Notes under the pieces: generated by a model
Told to the model about the DNA's origin: nothing
The model's database searches: none
What the model saw: only the letters and a program-made list of their open reading frames with translations
Part shown: positions 12,070-21,884 of the stretch, one piece after another
Layout: every line of letters starts with the position of its first letter
Position numbering within the stretch: position 1 is the first letter of the stretch
Position numbers and translations under genes: made by a program
NCBI GenBank assembly: GCA_030770535.1
Contig: JASVEC010000090.1
Span: 1-64,000 of the forward strand
Length of the DNA: 64,000 bases
Direction: 5' to 3'
Origin: Batkoa obscura
Taxonomy: Eukaryota > Entomophthoromycota > Entomophthoromycetes > Entomophthorales > Batkoaceae

Positions 12070-13390
12070 GAAAAGAAAAGATGTATTATCAAAATTTAGT
12101 ATCAATAATAATAAACTTAATCAAACAATGTATAAAATTAGTGCTTTAAGAGGAACAGGAAATAAAAACCAACAGGTAGCGTTATTATCAACTACAGCTT
12201 CAGTATATTCTTTTGATGAATGTAAGAGTTTTAGGTTTAATATAAACAGAAATCAATATGATTATTCAAAAATAAGTAATAATAATAAAATATCAACATT
12301 AAAACCTATTATTAAAAATACAAAAAAATTATAAAGATGACTAAATTGAAACTATTATACAATATTTACTAAATGATTCAACTATTTCATCAAGATTTAA
12401 TAAAAAAAATAATGATAGTAAATATTCATCAGATAATATATATATTAAATAAAAGTAGAAGAATGATATATAGTAAATATTTGAATGATCTAAGAGATAA
12501 AGCAGTAGCTAGGTCAATACTTTTTAAATATATACCAAGTGATTTCAAAAATGCAGCAAGAAAAATGGATCTATGTAATATATGTACTCAGTATACAGTT
12601 AGAAAAAAGTTATTTGAAAATAAAATAAATACAGCAAAAAACAAAGCAGAGAATAGAAGAAATTTTCAACAAAGAAGAAAAATTATACAAACTACATAAA
12701 TTCTGTGTTGATACTCAAAAAAACACATTTAATGAAACTATTAAAAAATTAAATAGCAAAAGTTTACAAAAATTAATATATGGGCAGATACAGGAAACCA
12801 TTTTAGATCCCAAGAGTTTCTACACTATATGTTTAAAGAAATTCATAAAATAGATAGTAGTTTGAATGTTAATCTTAATTTTTTTGCTGACCATCATGGA
12901 AAAAGTATAGTTGATGGACATTTTGGAAACCTTTCAAAATGGAAAAGTAGTTTTGAAGCGTTGGGTAAAATAGAAGATATCGATGAATTAATTTCAAGAT
13001 TTGAGGCTTTTATTTGCGAGCATAATAAAATTAATAACTCGACTATTAATAATGGAAAAACGGATATAATTTTTAAAAAGTAGTATGAAAGAAACAAAAA
13101 TACAAAAAGAATAATAGAGATGCAAAGGATTAACAAGTATTTACACTTCATTAAACATAACAATAAACTACATTGTTATCCAGTATCTGATACATCAAAA
13201 AAAAGTGATATAGTTCCAATTAGAGTTATAGAGTCTATAGAAAATAGAAAAATTAAAAGATCGATCCCAGCTTACCTTACGAAGATAACAGAGAATTTGA
13301 AAATTTCAATATTTACTAAGTAAGTAAGTAGTTTGTTGAATGATAGAAATAGATTGTTAAATGTTAAGATTACTTAGGTTATTAATAGCT

Positions 13391-13521
13391 AAGTTAATAA
13401 ATAGTCAAAGAACAAGTAACTGTAATAATATGTAAAAACTATTATTACTTGTACTATATAGAGATGGTTAATTATAGTTTTGGGGCTAACCACTCCCTCC
13501 CATGCAGCTATTTATTAACTT
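13391..13521 (+). other. Foldable conserved block in T 3' non-coding part (T1 copy)
   Basis: The outer arms AAGTTAATAAATAG (13391-13404) and CTATTTATTAACTT (13508-13521) are perfect 14-bp inverted copies. Between them sit two smaller hairpins: 13413-13451 (CAAGTAA ... TTACTTG) and 13465-13492 (TGGTTA ... TAACCA), then an unusually GC-rich CACTCCCTCCCATGCAGC. The block recurs in T3, T5, T6, T7, T8, T9 and T10. A structured RNA, a cruciform or a transposase-binding site are all possible; none is shown. Confidence 0.5.
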
Positions 13522-13832
13522 GGCAATATATTAATAATGTAATTATAACATTAAAATAGTCTATTTATTTGATAACAAATCTACAATGTTGGTTGTAAAG
13601 CAGTTGATAATAAATATTTCTCAATTAAGCTTTATAAGAACATGTATTTAAAATCTAGTAGAAATTCAACTAACTTACAGTATAAACTATAATCAAATGA
13701 TTTATAACTGTGTCTGGCTACTTTTGTTTTAATAAAAGATATGATTTTATAGAATTTTAAGCGAAGTTTTTAAAATACAAATTTTTTCAAAAATTGGATA
13801 AAATAATGAAACTAATTCAGACAACCCCATAT

Positions 13833-13931
13833 GGTGATATGTTTTTTTGTTTAATAACTTTACTAATAAATTTTCCACTCAAATAGCGCTTAAAAGATGG
13901 AAAAAATAATGAAGCCGAAAAAAACACTCCC
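13833..13931 (-). mobile_element. M5: M-family MITE
   Basis: Begins GGTGATATGTTTTTTTGTTT and ends AAAACACTCCC. It shares the single ATAT (13829-13832) with the right end of T1; the right flank is GTAT. Confidence 0.85.
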
Positions 13932-13935
13932 GTAT

Positions 13936-14368
13936 ATATTAAATAAAAGTAGAAGAATGATATACAGTAAATGAGGGTGTATTTTTGTGTTTAAGAATTT
14001 TACTAACAAATTTTCTGCTTAAATAGTGCTTAAAAAATGGAAAAAATAATGAAGTCAAAAAAAACACTCCCAAATGTTTTAATGATCTGAGAGATAAAGC
14101 AGTAGCTAGGTCAACACTTTTTAAATATATATACCAAGTGATTTCAAAAATGCAGCAAGAAAAATGGATCTATGTAATATATATGCTCAGTATACAGTTA
14201 GAAAAAAGTTATTTGAAAATAAAATAAATACAGCAAAAAACAAAGTAGAGATAGAAGAAATTTTCAACAAAGAAGAAAAATTATACAAACTACATAAATT
14301 CTGTGTTGATACTCAAAAAAACACATTTAATGAAACCATTAAAAAATTAAATAATAGAAGTTGTATAA
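13936..14368 (+). mobile_element. T2: internal fragment of a T element, split by M6
   Basis: Starts inside the second coding block at an AT run (ATATTAAATAAAAG) and runs to M7. The coding part at 14164-14366 (MDLCNIYAQYTVRKKLF) stays open through KAE/KVEIEEIFNKEEKLYKLHKF, where most other copies carry one extra A and change frame. T2 therefore keeps a state nearer the ancestor here. No terminal repeats remain. Confidence 0.8.
13973..14072 (-). mobile_element. M6: M-family MITE inside T2
   Basis: GAGGGTGTATTTTTGTGTTT to AACACTCCC, with AAAT at 13969-13972 and 14073-14076. The T sequence on either side (AGTAAAT / ...GTTTTAATGATCTGAGAG) is continuous without it. Confidence 0.9.
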
Positions 14369-14450
14369 GAGGATGTTTCTTTTGGCTTCATTATTTTTCT
14401 ATTTTTTAAGCACTATTTGAGTGGAAAAATCGTTAATAAAATTCTATAAA
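14369..14450 (+). mobile_element. M7: M-family MITE, right end lost
   Basis: Begins GAGGATGTTTCTTTTGGCTT after ATAA (14365-14368). It stops near 14450 at TAAAATTCT, a short run shared with the T3 sequence that follows, so the junction is a microhomology join. The same MITE, complete, sits at the same T position in T8 (M17). Confidence 0.82.
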
Positions 14451-15366
14451 ATCATATCTTTTATTAAAACAAAAGTAGCCAGACACAGTTATAAATCATT
14501 TGATTATAGTTTATACTGTAAGTTAGTTGAATTTCTACTAGATTTTAAATACATGTTCTTATAAAGCTTAATTGAGAAATATTTATTATCAACTGCTTTA
14601 CAACCAACATTGTAGATTTGTTATCAAATAAATAGACTATTTTAATGTTATAATTACATTATTAATATATTGCCAAGTTAATAAATAGCTGCATGGGAGG
14701 GAGTGGTTAGCCCCAAAACTATAATTAACCATCTCTATATAGTACAAGTAATAATAGTTTTTACATATTATTACAGTTACTTGTTCTTTGACTATTTATT
14801 AACTTAGCTATTAATAACCTAAGTAATCTTAACATTTAACAATCTATTTCTATCATTCAACAAACTACTTACTTACTTAGTAAATATCAAACTTTTTAAA
14901 TTCTCTAGTATCTTCGTAAGGTAAGCTGGGATTGATCTTTTAATTTTTCTATTTTCTATAGACTCTATAACTCTAATTGGAACTATATCACTTTTTTTTG
15001 ATATATCGATACTGGATAACAATCCAGTTTATTGTTATGTTTGATAAAGTGTAAATACTTGTTAATCCTTTGCATCTCTATTATTCTTTTTGTATTTTTG
15101 TTTCTTTCATACTACTTTTTAAAAATTATATCCGTTTTTCCATTATTAATAGTCGAGTTATTAATTTTATTATGCTCGCAAATAAAAGCCTCAAATCTTG
15201 AAATTAATTCATCGATATCTTCTATTTTACCCAACGCTTCAAAACTACTTTTCCATTTTGAAAGGTTTCCAAAATGTCCATCAACTATACTTTTTCCATG
15301 ATGGTCAGCAAAAAAATTAAGATTAACATTCAAACTACTATTTATTTTATGAATTTCTAAACATAT

Positions 15367-15465
15367 GGGGATGTATTTTTGTGTTTAGGAATTTTACTAA
15401 CAAATTTTCTACTTAAATAGCGCTTAAAAAATGGAAGAAATAATGAAGTCGAAAAAAACACTCCC
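15367..15465 (-). mobile_element. M8: M-family MITE inside T3
   Basis: GGGGATGTATTTTTGTGTTT to AACACTCCC, flanked by ATAT on both sides (15363-15366, 15466-15469). M16 in T8 is at the same site and almost identical. Confidence 0.9.
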
Positions 15466-16085
15466 ATATGTTGAGTCATGATTCAATATTTCAGGTAAAT
15501 AATCAAAGTAAACTTTGCCTATTGTTTTATCATCTTTTAAATATAATACACCAAAGCCTAATACTGATATAGCTTGTTTATTATAATGATCTAGATTTAT
15601 TGAATCTGGTCTTGTTCCTATTTCCATATTTGTTTAAAATCTAAAACTATTATACAACTTTTGTTATTTAATTTTTTAATAGTTTCATTAAATGTGTTTT
15701 TTTGAGTATCAACACAGAATTTATGTAGTTTGTATAATTTTTCTTCTTTGTTGAAAATTTCTTCTATTCTCTGCTTTGTTTTTTGCTGTATTTATTTTAT
15801 TTTCAAATAACTTTTTTCTAACTGTATACTGAGTACATATATTACATAGATCCATTTTTCTTGCTGCATTTTTGAAATCACTTGGTATATATTTAAAAAG
15901 TATTGACCTAGCTACTGCTTTATCTCTTAGATCATTCAAATATTTACTATATATCATTCTTCTACTTTTATTTAATATATATATTATCTGATGAATATTT
16001 ACTATCATTATTTTTTTTATTAAATCTTGATGAAATAGTTGAATCATTTAGTAAATATTGTATAATAGTTTCAATTTAGTCATCT

Positions 16086-16505
16086 TTATAATTTTTTTGT
16101 ATTTTTAATAATAGGTTTTAATGTTGATATTTTACTATTATTACTTATTTTTGAATAATCATATTGATTTATATTTATATTAAACCCAAAACTCTCACAT
16201 TCATCAAAAGAATATACTGAAGCTATAGTTGATAATAACGCTACTTGCTGGTTTTTGTTTCCTGTTTCCCTTAAAGCACTAATTTTATACATTACTTGAT
16301 TAAGTTTATTATTATCGATAGTAAACTTTGATAATATATCTTTTCTTTGTTTTGTTTTATTATAAAATTCCATAAACCTTGGGTTGTTATAAGTAGCTCT
16401 TAAAATTGATGTAAATGAATTACAATGTTTATATTGTGTACTCCTCCCTATTGTATTGAAGTTTTCAAAAATTCCATTTCGAAGTTTAGTTATGAAAGTT
16501 TGCAT
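16086..16505 (-). pseudogene. T-family coding block 1 (T3 copy)
   Basis: 139 codons starting MQTFITKLRNGIFENF, with IGRSTQYKHCNSFTSILRA, then MYKISALRETGNKNQQ and VYSFDECESFGF. This is the longest open form of the first block. A near-identical copy is in T6 (19423-19842), and a shortened one that starts at MITQGLWNF is in T1, T4 and T10. The stretch is rich in Asn, Lys and Ser. By position it would be the N-terminal, perhaps DNA-binding, part of the transposase-like protein. No known domain is recognised, and the function is inferred only from its place in the element. Confidence 0.55.
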
Positions 16506-16814
16506 TTTATTTTATTTTATTTTATTTTAACAAGAAATAAAGTCAAATAACTGTATTTATATAATTATGTATTTATATAATTATATAATCATATAGTTAT
16601 ATATTATATATCTATTAAATATCTAACAGATCTAATATAAAACATATAGTTAGGAAAATTAGCTATTTAAGAAAAGGAAACAATTAAAATAAGTTTTAAA
16701 TAGAGATATTTAATTTTAGGCTTTTTAGATTTAACCGTTATATTGGACACAAACTTGAAATTTTAAATTTGGATTAATTTCTAAGTAGATTCTGAAACCA
16801 ATTAGGACAGCCCC

Positions 16815-17504
16815 ATATATTATTTGATGAATATTTACTATCATTATTTTTTTATTAAATCTTGATGAAATAGTTGAATCATTTAGTAAATATTGTATAA
16901 TAGTTTCAATTTAGTCATCTTTATAATTTTTTTGTATTTTTAATAATAGGTTTTAATGTTGATATTTTACTATTATTACTTATTTTTGAATAATCATATT
17001 GATTTATATTTATATTAAATCCAAAACTCTTACATTCATCAAAAGAATATACTGAAGCTGTAGTTGATAATAACGCTACCTGTTGGTTTTTATTTCCTGT
17101 TCCTCTTAAAGCACTAATTTTATACATTGTTTGATTAAGTTTATTATTATTGATACTAAATTTTGATAATACATCTTTTCTTTTCTTTGTTTTGTTTTGT
17201 TTTGTTTTGTTTTGTTTTATTATAAAATTCCATAAACCTTGAGTTATCATAAGTAGCTCTTAAAATTGATGTAAATGAATTACAATGCTTATATTATATA
17301 TCTGTTAAATACCTAACAGAAATAACATAAAACATGTAGTTAGGAAAACTGGCTATTTAAGAAAAGGAAACAATTAAAATAAGTTTTAAATAAAGAGATT
17401 TAATTTAGGCTCTCTAGATTTAACCGTCACATTAGACACAAATTTAAAAATCTAAAATTTGAATTAACTTCTAAGTAAATTCTGAAACAAATTCGGACAA
17501 CCCC
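16815..17504 (-). mobile_element. T4: 5' part of a T element
   Basis: The 5' tip at 17504 is GGGGTTGTCCGAATTTGTTT, followed by ATAT (17505-17508). The copy reads leftward through coding block 1 (16921-17250, MITQGLWNF form, six CAAAA units) and stops at the TATATATTAT run in block 2, where T3 abuts. T2 begins at the same run in the opposite orientation; see the inversion finding. Confidence 0.82.
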
Positions 17505-17508
17505 ATAT

Positions 17509-18154
17509 CTTAACTATTAATAATGGGAAAATAAACATAATTTTTAAAAAGTATAAGAAATAAAATACAAAAAAAGATAAAAGGTATTAAAAAGTATTTA
17601 CATTTTATTAAACGTAATAATAAACTATACTATTATCCAATATCTGATCGATTAAAAAAGCGACACAACCTCAATTAAGGCTATAAAGCCTATAAAAGAT
17701 AAAAAAGTAAATTTTAGCTTATTTTATAACAGGAAATCCAAAAGCTTCAATATTTATTAAATAAGTAGTTTATTGTTTAATAAAAATCAAATATTAAATG
17801 AGGACGTTTTTTTATTTTCATTACTTTTTCCATTTTTTAAGCCTTATTGAGCAGAAAAATTGTTAGCAAAATCCTTAAATACAAAAATACACCCCCAAAT
17901 ATCAATGTTACTTAAATCATTAGTAGCTAAGCTAATAATTAAAAAGCCAATAAATCTAATAATAAACAAAAACTATCATATTGCTTGTATTACATAAAGA
18001 TAACTAATTGTAGCTTTGGCCCTAACCACCCCCTTCTATGCAGCTGTTTATTAACTTAGCAATATATTAATAATATGCTTATAACACTAAAATTATTTTT
18101 TTATTTGATAGCAAATCCGCAATGTTGGGTATAAACAGTCAATAATAAATATTT
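17509..18154 (+). mobile_element. T5: old, diverged 3' part of a T element, split by M9
   Basis: Starts in the HHGK block region (TTAATAATGGGAAAATAAAC) and continues through the 3' coding and non-coding parts to AATAAATATT. It is much more diverged from the other copies than they are from each other, yet it keeps the GGCCCTAACCACCCCC ... CTATGCAGC block and the AACTTAGC arm. It is an older insertion into which T4 appears to have jumped. Confidence 0.75.
17800..17896 (+). mobile_element. M9: M-family MITE inside T5
   Basis: GAGGACGTTTTTTTATTTTC to TACACCCCC, with AAAT at 17796-17799 and 17897-17900. Confidence 0.87.
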
Positions 18155-18251
18155 GGGGATGTGGTTTTGTATTCGAGAATTTTACTAATGATTTTTCCAC
18201 TTAAATAGTGCTTAAAAGATGGAAAAATAATGAAGTTAAAAAAACACTTTC
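18155..18251 (-). mobile_element. M10: M-family MITE at the edge of T5
   Basis: GGGGATGTGGTTTTGTATTC to AAACACTTTC. Flanks are ATTT and ATAT. Confidence 0.82.
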
Positions 18252-18419
18252 ATATAATAAAATAAAATAAAAGGATTTATGAAATATCGCTTTGTCAGCT
18301 CTATAATTAATTATAGTATAGCAATTACTTAAGCTGTTGTGTTCTCGAATTCAGCCACAACCAATCTCAAGCTTTTATTTTAATTTGCTGTGAGAATTTT
18401 TGTCATGTAATTTCCAAGC
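18252..18419 (-). repeat. R-family repeat, left half, interrupted by T6
   Basis: It matches, in inverted orientation, the segment at about 36190-36330: GAAATATCGCTTTGTCAG, GTTGTGTTCTCGA and TGAGAATTT occur in the same order. The other half lies at 20160-20345. Confidence 0.7.
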
Positions 18420-18423
18420 ATAT

Positions 18424-20155
18424 GGGGTTGTCTGAATTAGTTTCATTATTTTATCCAATTTTTGAAAAAATTTGTATTTTAAAAACTTCGCTTAAAATTC
18501 TATAAAATCATATCTTTTATTAAAACAAAAGTACCAAGACACAGTTATAAATCATTCTATTATAGCTCATACTGTAAGTTAGTTGAATTTCTACTAGATT
18601 TTAAATACATGTTCTTATAAAGCTTAATTGAGAAATATTTATTATCAACTGCTTTATAACCAACATTGTAGATTTGTTATCAAATAAATAGACTATTTTA
18701 ATGTTATAATTACATTATTAATATATTGCCAAGTTAATAAATAGCTGCATGGGAGGGAGTGGTTAGCCCCAAAACTATAATTAACCATCTCTATATAGTA
18801 CAAGTAATAATAGTTTTTACATATTATTACAGTTACTTGTTCTTTGACTATTTATTAACTTAGTTATTAATAACTTAAGTAATCTTAACATTTAACAATC
18901 TATTTCTATCATTCAACAAACTACTTACTTACTTAGTAAATATCAAACTTTTTAAATTCTCTAGTATCTTCGTAAGGTAAGCTGGGATTGATCTTTTAAT
19001 CCTTATATTTTCTATAGACTCTATAACTCTAATTGGAACTATATCACTTTTTTTTGATGTATCAGATACTGGATAACAATGTAGTTTATTGTTATGTTTA
19101 ATGAAGTGTAAATACTTGTTAATCCTTTGCATCTCTATTATTCTTTTTGTATTTTTGTTTCTTTCATACTACTTTTTAAAAGTTATATCCGTTTTTCTTG
19201 CTGGATTTTTGAAATCACTTGGTATATATTTAAAAAGTGTTGACCTAGCTACTGCTTTATCTCTTAGATCATTCAAATATTTACTATATATCATTCTTCT
19301 ACTTTTATTTAATATATATATTATCTGATGAATATTTACTATCATTATTTTTTTTATTAAATCTTGATGAAATAGTTGAATCATTTAGTAAATATTGTAT
19401 AATAGTTTCAATTTAGTCATCTTTATAATTTTTTTGTATTTTTAATAATAGGTTTTAATGTTGATATTTTACTATTATTACTTATTTTTGAATAATCATA
19501 TTGATTTATATTTATATTAAACTCAAAACTCTTACAATCATCAAAAGAATATACTGAAGCTATAGTTGATAATAACGCTACTTGTTGGTTTTTATTTCCT
19601 GTTTCCCTCAAAACACTAATTTTATACATTACTTGATTAAGTTTATTATTATCGATAGTAAACTTTGATAATATATCTTTTCTTTGTTTTGTTTTATTAT
19701 AAAATTCCATAAACCTTGGGTTGTTATAAGTAGCTCTTAAAATTGATGTAAATGAATTACAATGTTTATATTGTGTACTCCTCCCTATTGTATTGAAGTT
19801 TTCAAAAATTCCATTTCGAAGTTTAGTTATGAAAGTTTGCATTTTATTTTATTTTATTTTATTTTAACAAGAAATAAAGTCAAATAACTGTATTTATATA
19901 ATTATGTATTTATATAATTATATAATCATATAGTTATATATTATATATCTATTAAATATCTAACAGATCTAATATAAAACATATAGTTAGGAAAATTAGC
20001 TATTTAAGAAAAGGAAACAATTAAAATAAGTTTTAAATAGAGATATTTAATTTTAGGCTTTTTAGATTTAACCATCATATTATTAGACACAAATTTAAAA
20101 TTTTAAAATTTGAATTAATTTCTAAGTAGATTCTGAAACCAATTAGGACAGCCCC
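18424..20155 (-). mobile_element. T6: T-family DNA transposon, internally deleted, both ends present
   Basis: Ends GGGGTTGTCTGAATTAGTTT (18424) and GGGGCTGTCCTAATTGGTTT (inverted, 20155), with ATAT at 18420-18423 and 20156-20159. 1.73 kb. Coding block 1 (19423-19842) is open for 139 codons. Block 2 (19169-19384) is fused directly to the end of the HHGK block (FKNPARK / TDITFKK), so the central coding is deleted. The 3' non-coding part is complete. The element split an R repeat. Confidence 0.9.
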
Positions 20156-20159
20156 ATAT

Positions 20160-20345
20160 TTATCTCCCCATTTTGATATTTATACTTTTTAGAGTATAAA
20201 GGAGATTTTAGAACATGATAACTTGAGTCTTTTCTAATTGGATTATTCCCTGATATTATACCTTTAATATAGCCACTGACTGAACCTTTCTGACAGTATT
20301 TTACATAGATTTCAAAGTAGTATTGGCTGTTCTACTTTTTTGCTT
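20160..20345 (-). repeat. R-family repeat, right half
   Basis: It matches about 35990-36180 inverted: CCATTTTGATATTTATACTTTT, AGAGTATAAA, TCCCTGATAT and TTTACATAGATTT are recognisable in order, with many substitutions. No open frame is seen. Confidence 0.65.
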
Positions 20346-20413
20346 TAAGCAATATTATACCATTTAATTATAAAAACAAAAAACTTAATATAAACATAAT
20401 AGCTTTAATATAT

Positions 20414-20506
20414 GGGGCTATTTTTTTTTGGTTCATTATTTTTCCTTTTTTAAGCCCTATTTAAGTGGAAAGATTGTAATAAAATTAAACAAAAAAATAC
20501 ATCCAC
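20414..20506 (+). mobile_element. M11: M-family MITE
   Basis: GGGGCTATTTTTTTTTGGTT to ATACATCCAC; ATAT on both sides. Confidence 0.85.
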
Positions 20507-20988
20507 ATATTATATAGGAATACAGTAAGTATAGATTTTTGGTTTATGCAATTATTGCTGATTGTTAAATAATAGCTTCTTTTATATGTAAGTTGATATA
20601 AAAATCAGCTTTATTTGTTTTATGTAATTATATTTTGATTAAATAAATATTATAAATATATTTGCATTAATTTCCACAATATATAGAAAATAAATAAACT
20701 GGTGTTTTTGCTACACAATATAATATCACAAATAAAGCACTTACAAGTTAAATAGTGGAATAAAAGAAGCCATTTTAAAAGCTTGTATTATGTTATATAA
20801 TGATTTTTTTATTTTTACTAAAAGATTATTCGCTTTTTTTAATTATGTTATTAGTTTTTGAATAATGAAAAGCTGAAATAGAGTGTCCAATAATTACTAA
20901 TTTAGTTAATTTTAAAAAAACTAAATCAATAAATCAACAATACCATTTCATTTACTAATATCACTTAAAAACTTTTATATTTATAAAT
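20507..20988. other. AT-rich spacer
   Basis: Nothing recognised between two MITEs. Confidence 0.4.
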
Positions 20989-21086
20989 CTAGGTGTTTTT
21001 CTGGGGTTTATCACTTTTACCTTTTAAGTGCTTATTTGAGCAGAAAAATTATCAGTTAAAATTCTTAAACACAAAAACGCATCTCT
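20989..21086 (+). mobile_element. M12: M-family MITE, diverged
   Basis: Starts CTAGGTGTTTTTCTGGGGTT and ends ACGCATCTCT. AAAT lies on both sides (20985-20988, 21087-21090). Confidence 0.78.
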
Positions 21087-21185
21087 AAATATTAGGTTTA
21101 TTATCTTTAAATTATAAAAAGTGAAATGTAAATAAAATATCACTTCTCATGATTTGATAATATAAAAAAAGTTATAACTATATAT

Positions 21186-21287
21186 GGGGATGTTTTTTTT
21201 GATTCCATTATTACTTTTCCATTTTTTAAGCGCTATTTAAGTGGAAAAATCATTAGTAAAATTCTTAAACGAAAAAAATACATTCCC
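21186..21287 (+). mobile_element. M13: M-family MITE
   Basis: GGGGATGTTTTTTTTGATTC to TACATTCCC; ATAT on both sides. Confidence 0.9.
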
Positions 21288-21444
21288 ATATCCTAGTCAG
21301 TAGCTTTATACCTTTTATATAGTTTTTACCATATAATCAAATCCTTAAATCTACTATTTAATTAATTATTTTTTATAGAAAATACCAGCTTGTTCTTTAT
21401 TTTGCAGATATTTAATATTTATTTAAATATCATTAACAACTATT

Positions 21445-21610
21445 AATCTAATATAAGTAATAATAGTAAAAAAGATTAAATTGTCGTTATAATTAAACCA
21501 GATATTAGAGCCTTAAATCAACCTGATTTATTAAGATTTTAAAAAGTATAGATACTTTTTAATGTTATTTTCATACATATTTCCAATAACAATAATATTC
21601 TTGCTTTAAT
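21445..21610 (+). repeat. N-family repeat, copy 1
   Basis: Shares with 30525-30690 the ordered blocks AATAATAGTAA, ATAATTAAACCAGAT, TATAGATACTTTTTA and CATATTT. In translation both give an IIKPD-like stretch between stops. It is probably an old transposon remnant. Confidence 0.5.
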
Positions 21611-21783
21611 ATGTACAGCCGAATAGTTAACTAACTCATAGATTTAAAAATTTAATAGTCAGCTACAAAGTATATAAAAGCTTGGTTGAGAAGCTAAAAA
21701 CTTTATCAAAGTTGAGTTTATAAACATAGCACCATTTTTGTTTTAAAATTAATAACTGTTTTTCTAACTTACATTAAACATAT

Positions 21784-21882
21784 GAGGGCGTTTTTTTTGG
21801 CTTCATTACTTTCTCTATCTTTTAAGTGCTATTTAAGCGGAAAAGTTGTTAGTAAAATTCTTAAACACAAAAATACATCCCC
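21784..21882 (+). mobile_element. M14: M-family MITE abutting T7
   Basis: GAGGGCGTTTTTTTTGGCTT to ATACATCCCC. ATAT lies on the left, but the right flank is GTTT followed at once by T7 sequence, so the original target duplication is not intact. Confidence 0.86.
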
Positions 21883-21884
21883 GT

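Larger units (their letters stand above)
11706..13828 (+). mobile_element. T1: T-family DNA transposon, internally deleted, both ends present
   Basis: Ends GGGGTCGTCCGAATTGG and (inverted) GGGGTTGTCTGAATTAG, flanked by ATAT at 11702-11705 and 13829-13832. About 2.1 kb. Decayed transposase-like coding reads left to right: a first block at 11960-12334, a second at 12373-12699, and the HHGKSIVDGHFG block at 12829-13083, followed by 13120-13323. The part between the second block and HHGK that T7 retains (with MEIGTRPDS and ADTGNHF) is mostly missing, so T1 is a non-autonomous deletion derivative. A CAAAA microsatellite of about 15 units (near 11992-12069) has grown inside the first coding block. 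The 3' ~500 bp is non-coding and contains the foldable block listed separately. It is almost identical to T10 over the 5' half. Confidence 0.88.
14442..16814 (-). mobile_element. T3: T-family DNA transposon, 3' tip lost, split by M8
   Basis: Reads right to left from its 5' tip (GGGGCTGTCCTAATTGG, ending at 16814, followed by ATAT) to a 3' end that lacks the last ~70 bp at the junction with M7. Coding remains: first block 16086-16505 (starts MQTFITKLRNGIFENF, 139 codons), second 15721-16047, MEIGTRPDS block ending near 15627, HHGKSIVDGHFG block 15112-15333. M8 sits at the point where about 120 bp of coding present in T7 is missing. The frame is broken several times. It is close to T8. Confidence 0.86.

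Noticed and set aside
12894-13163. Long open frame antisense to the HHGK block (starts MLCLMKCKYLLILC), repeated in several T copies
   Set aside because: It is the reverse-strand shadow of the conserved transposase-like block; repeated only because the element is repeated. Its hydrophobic look comes from the Lys/Asn-rich sense codons.
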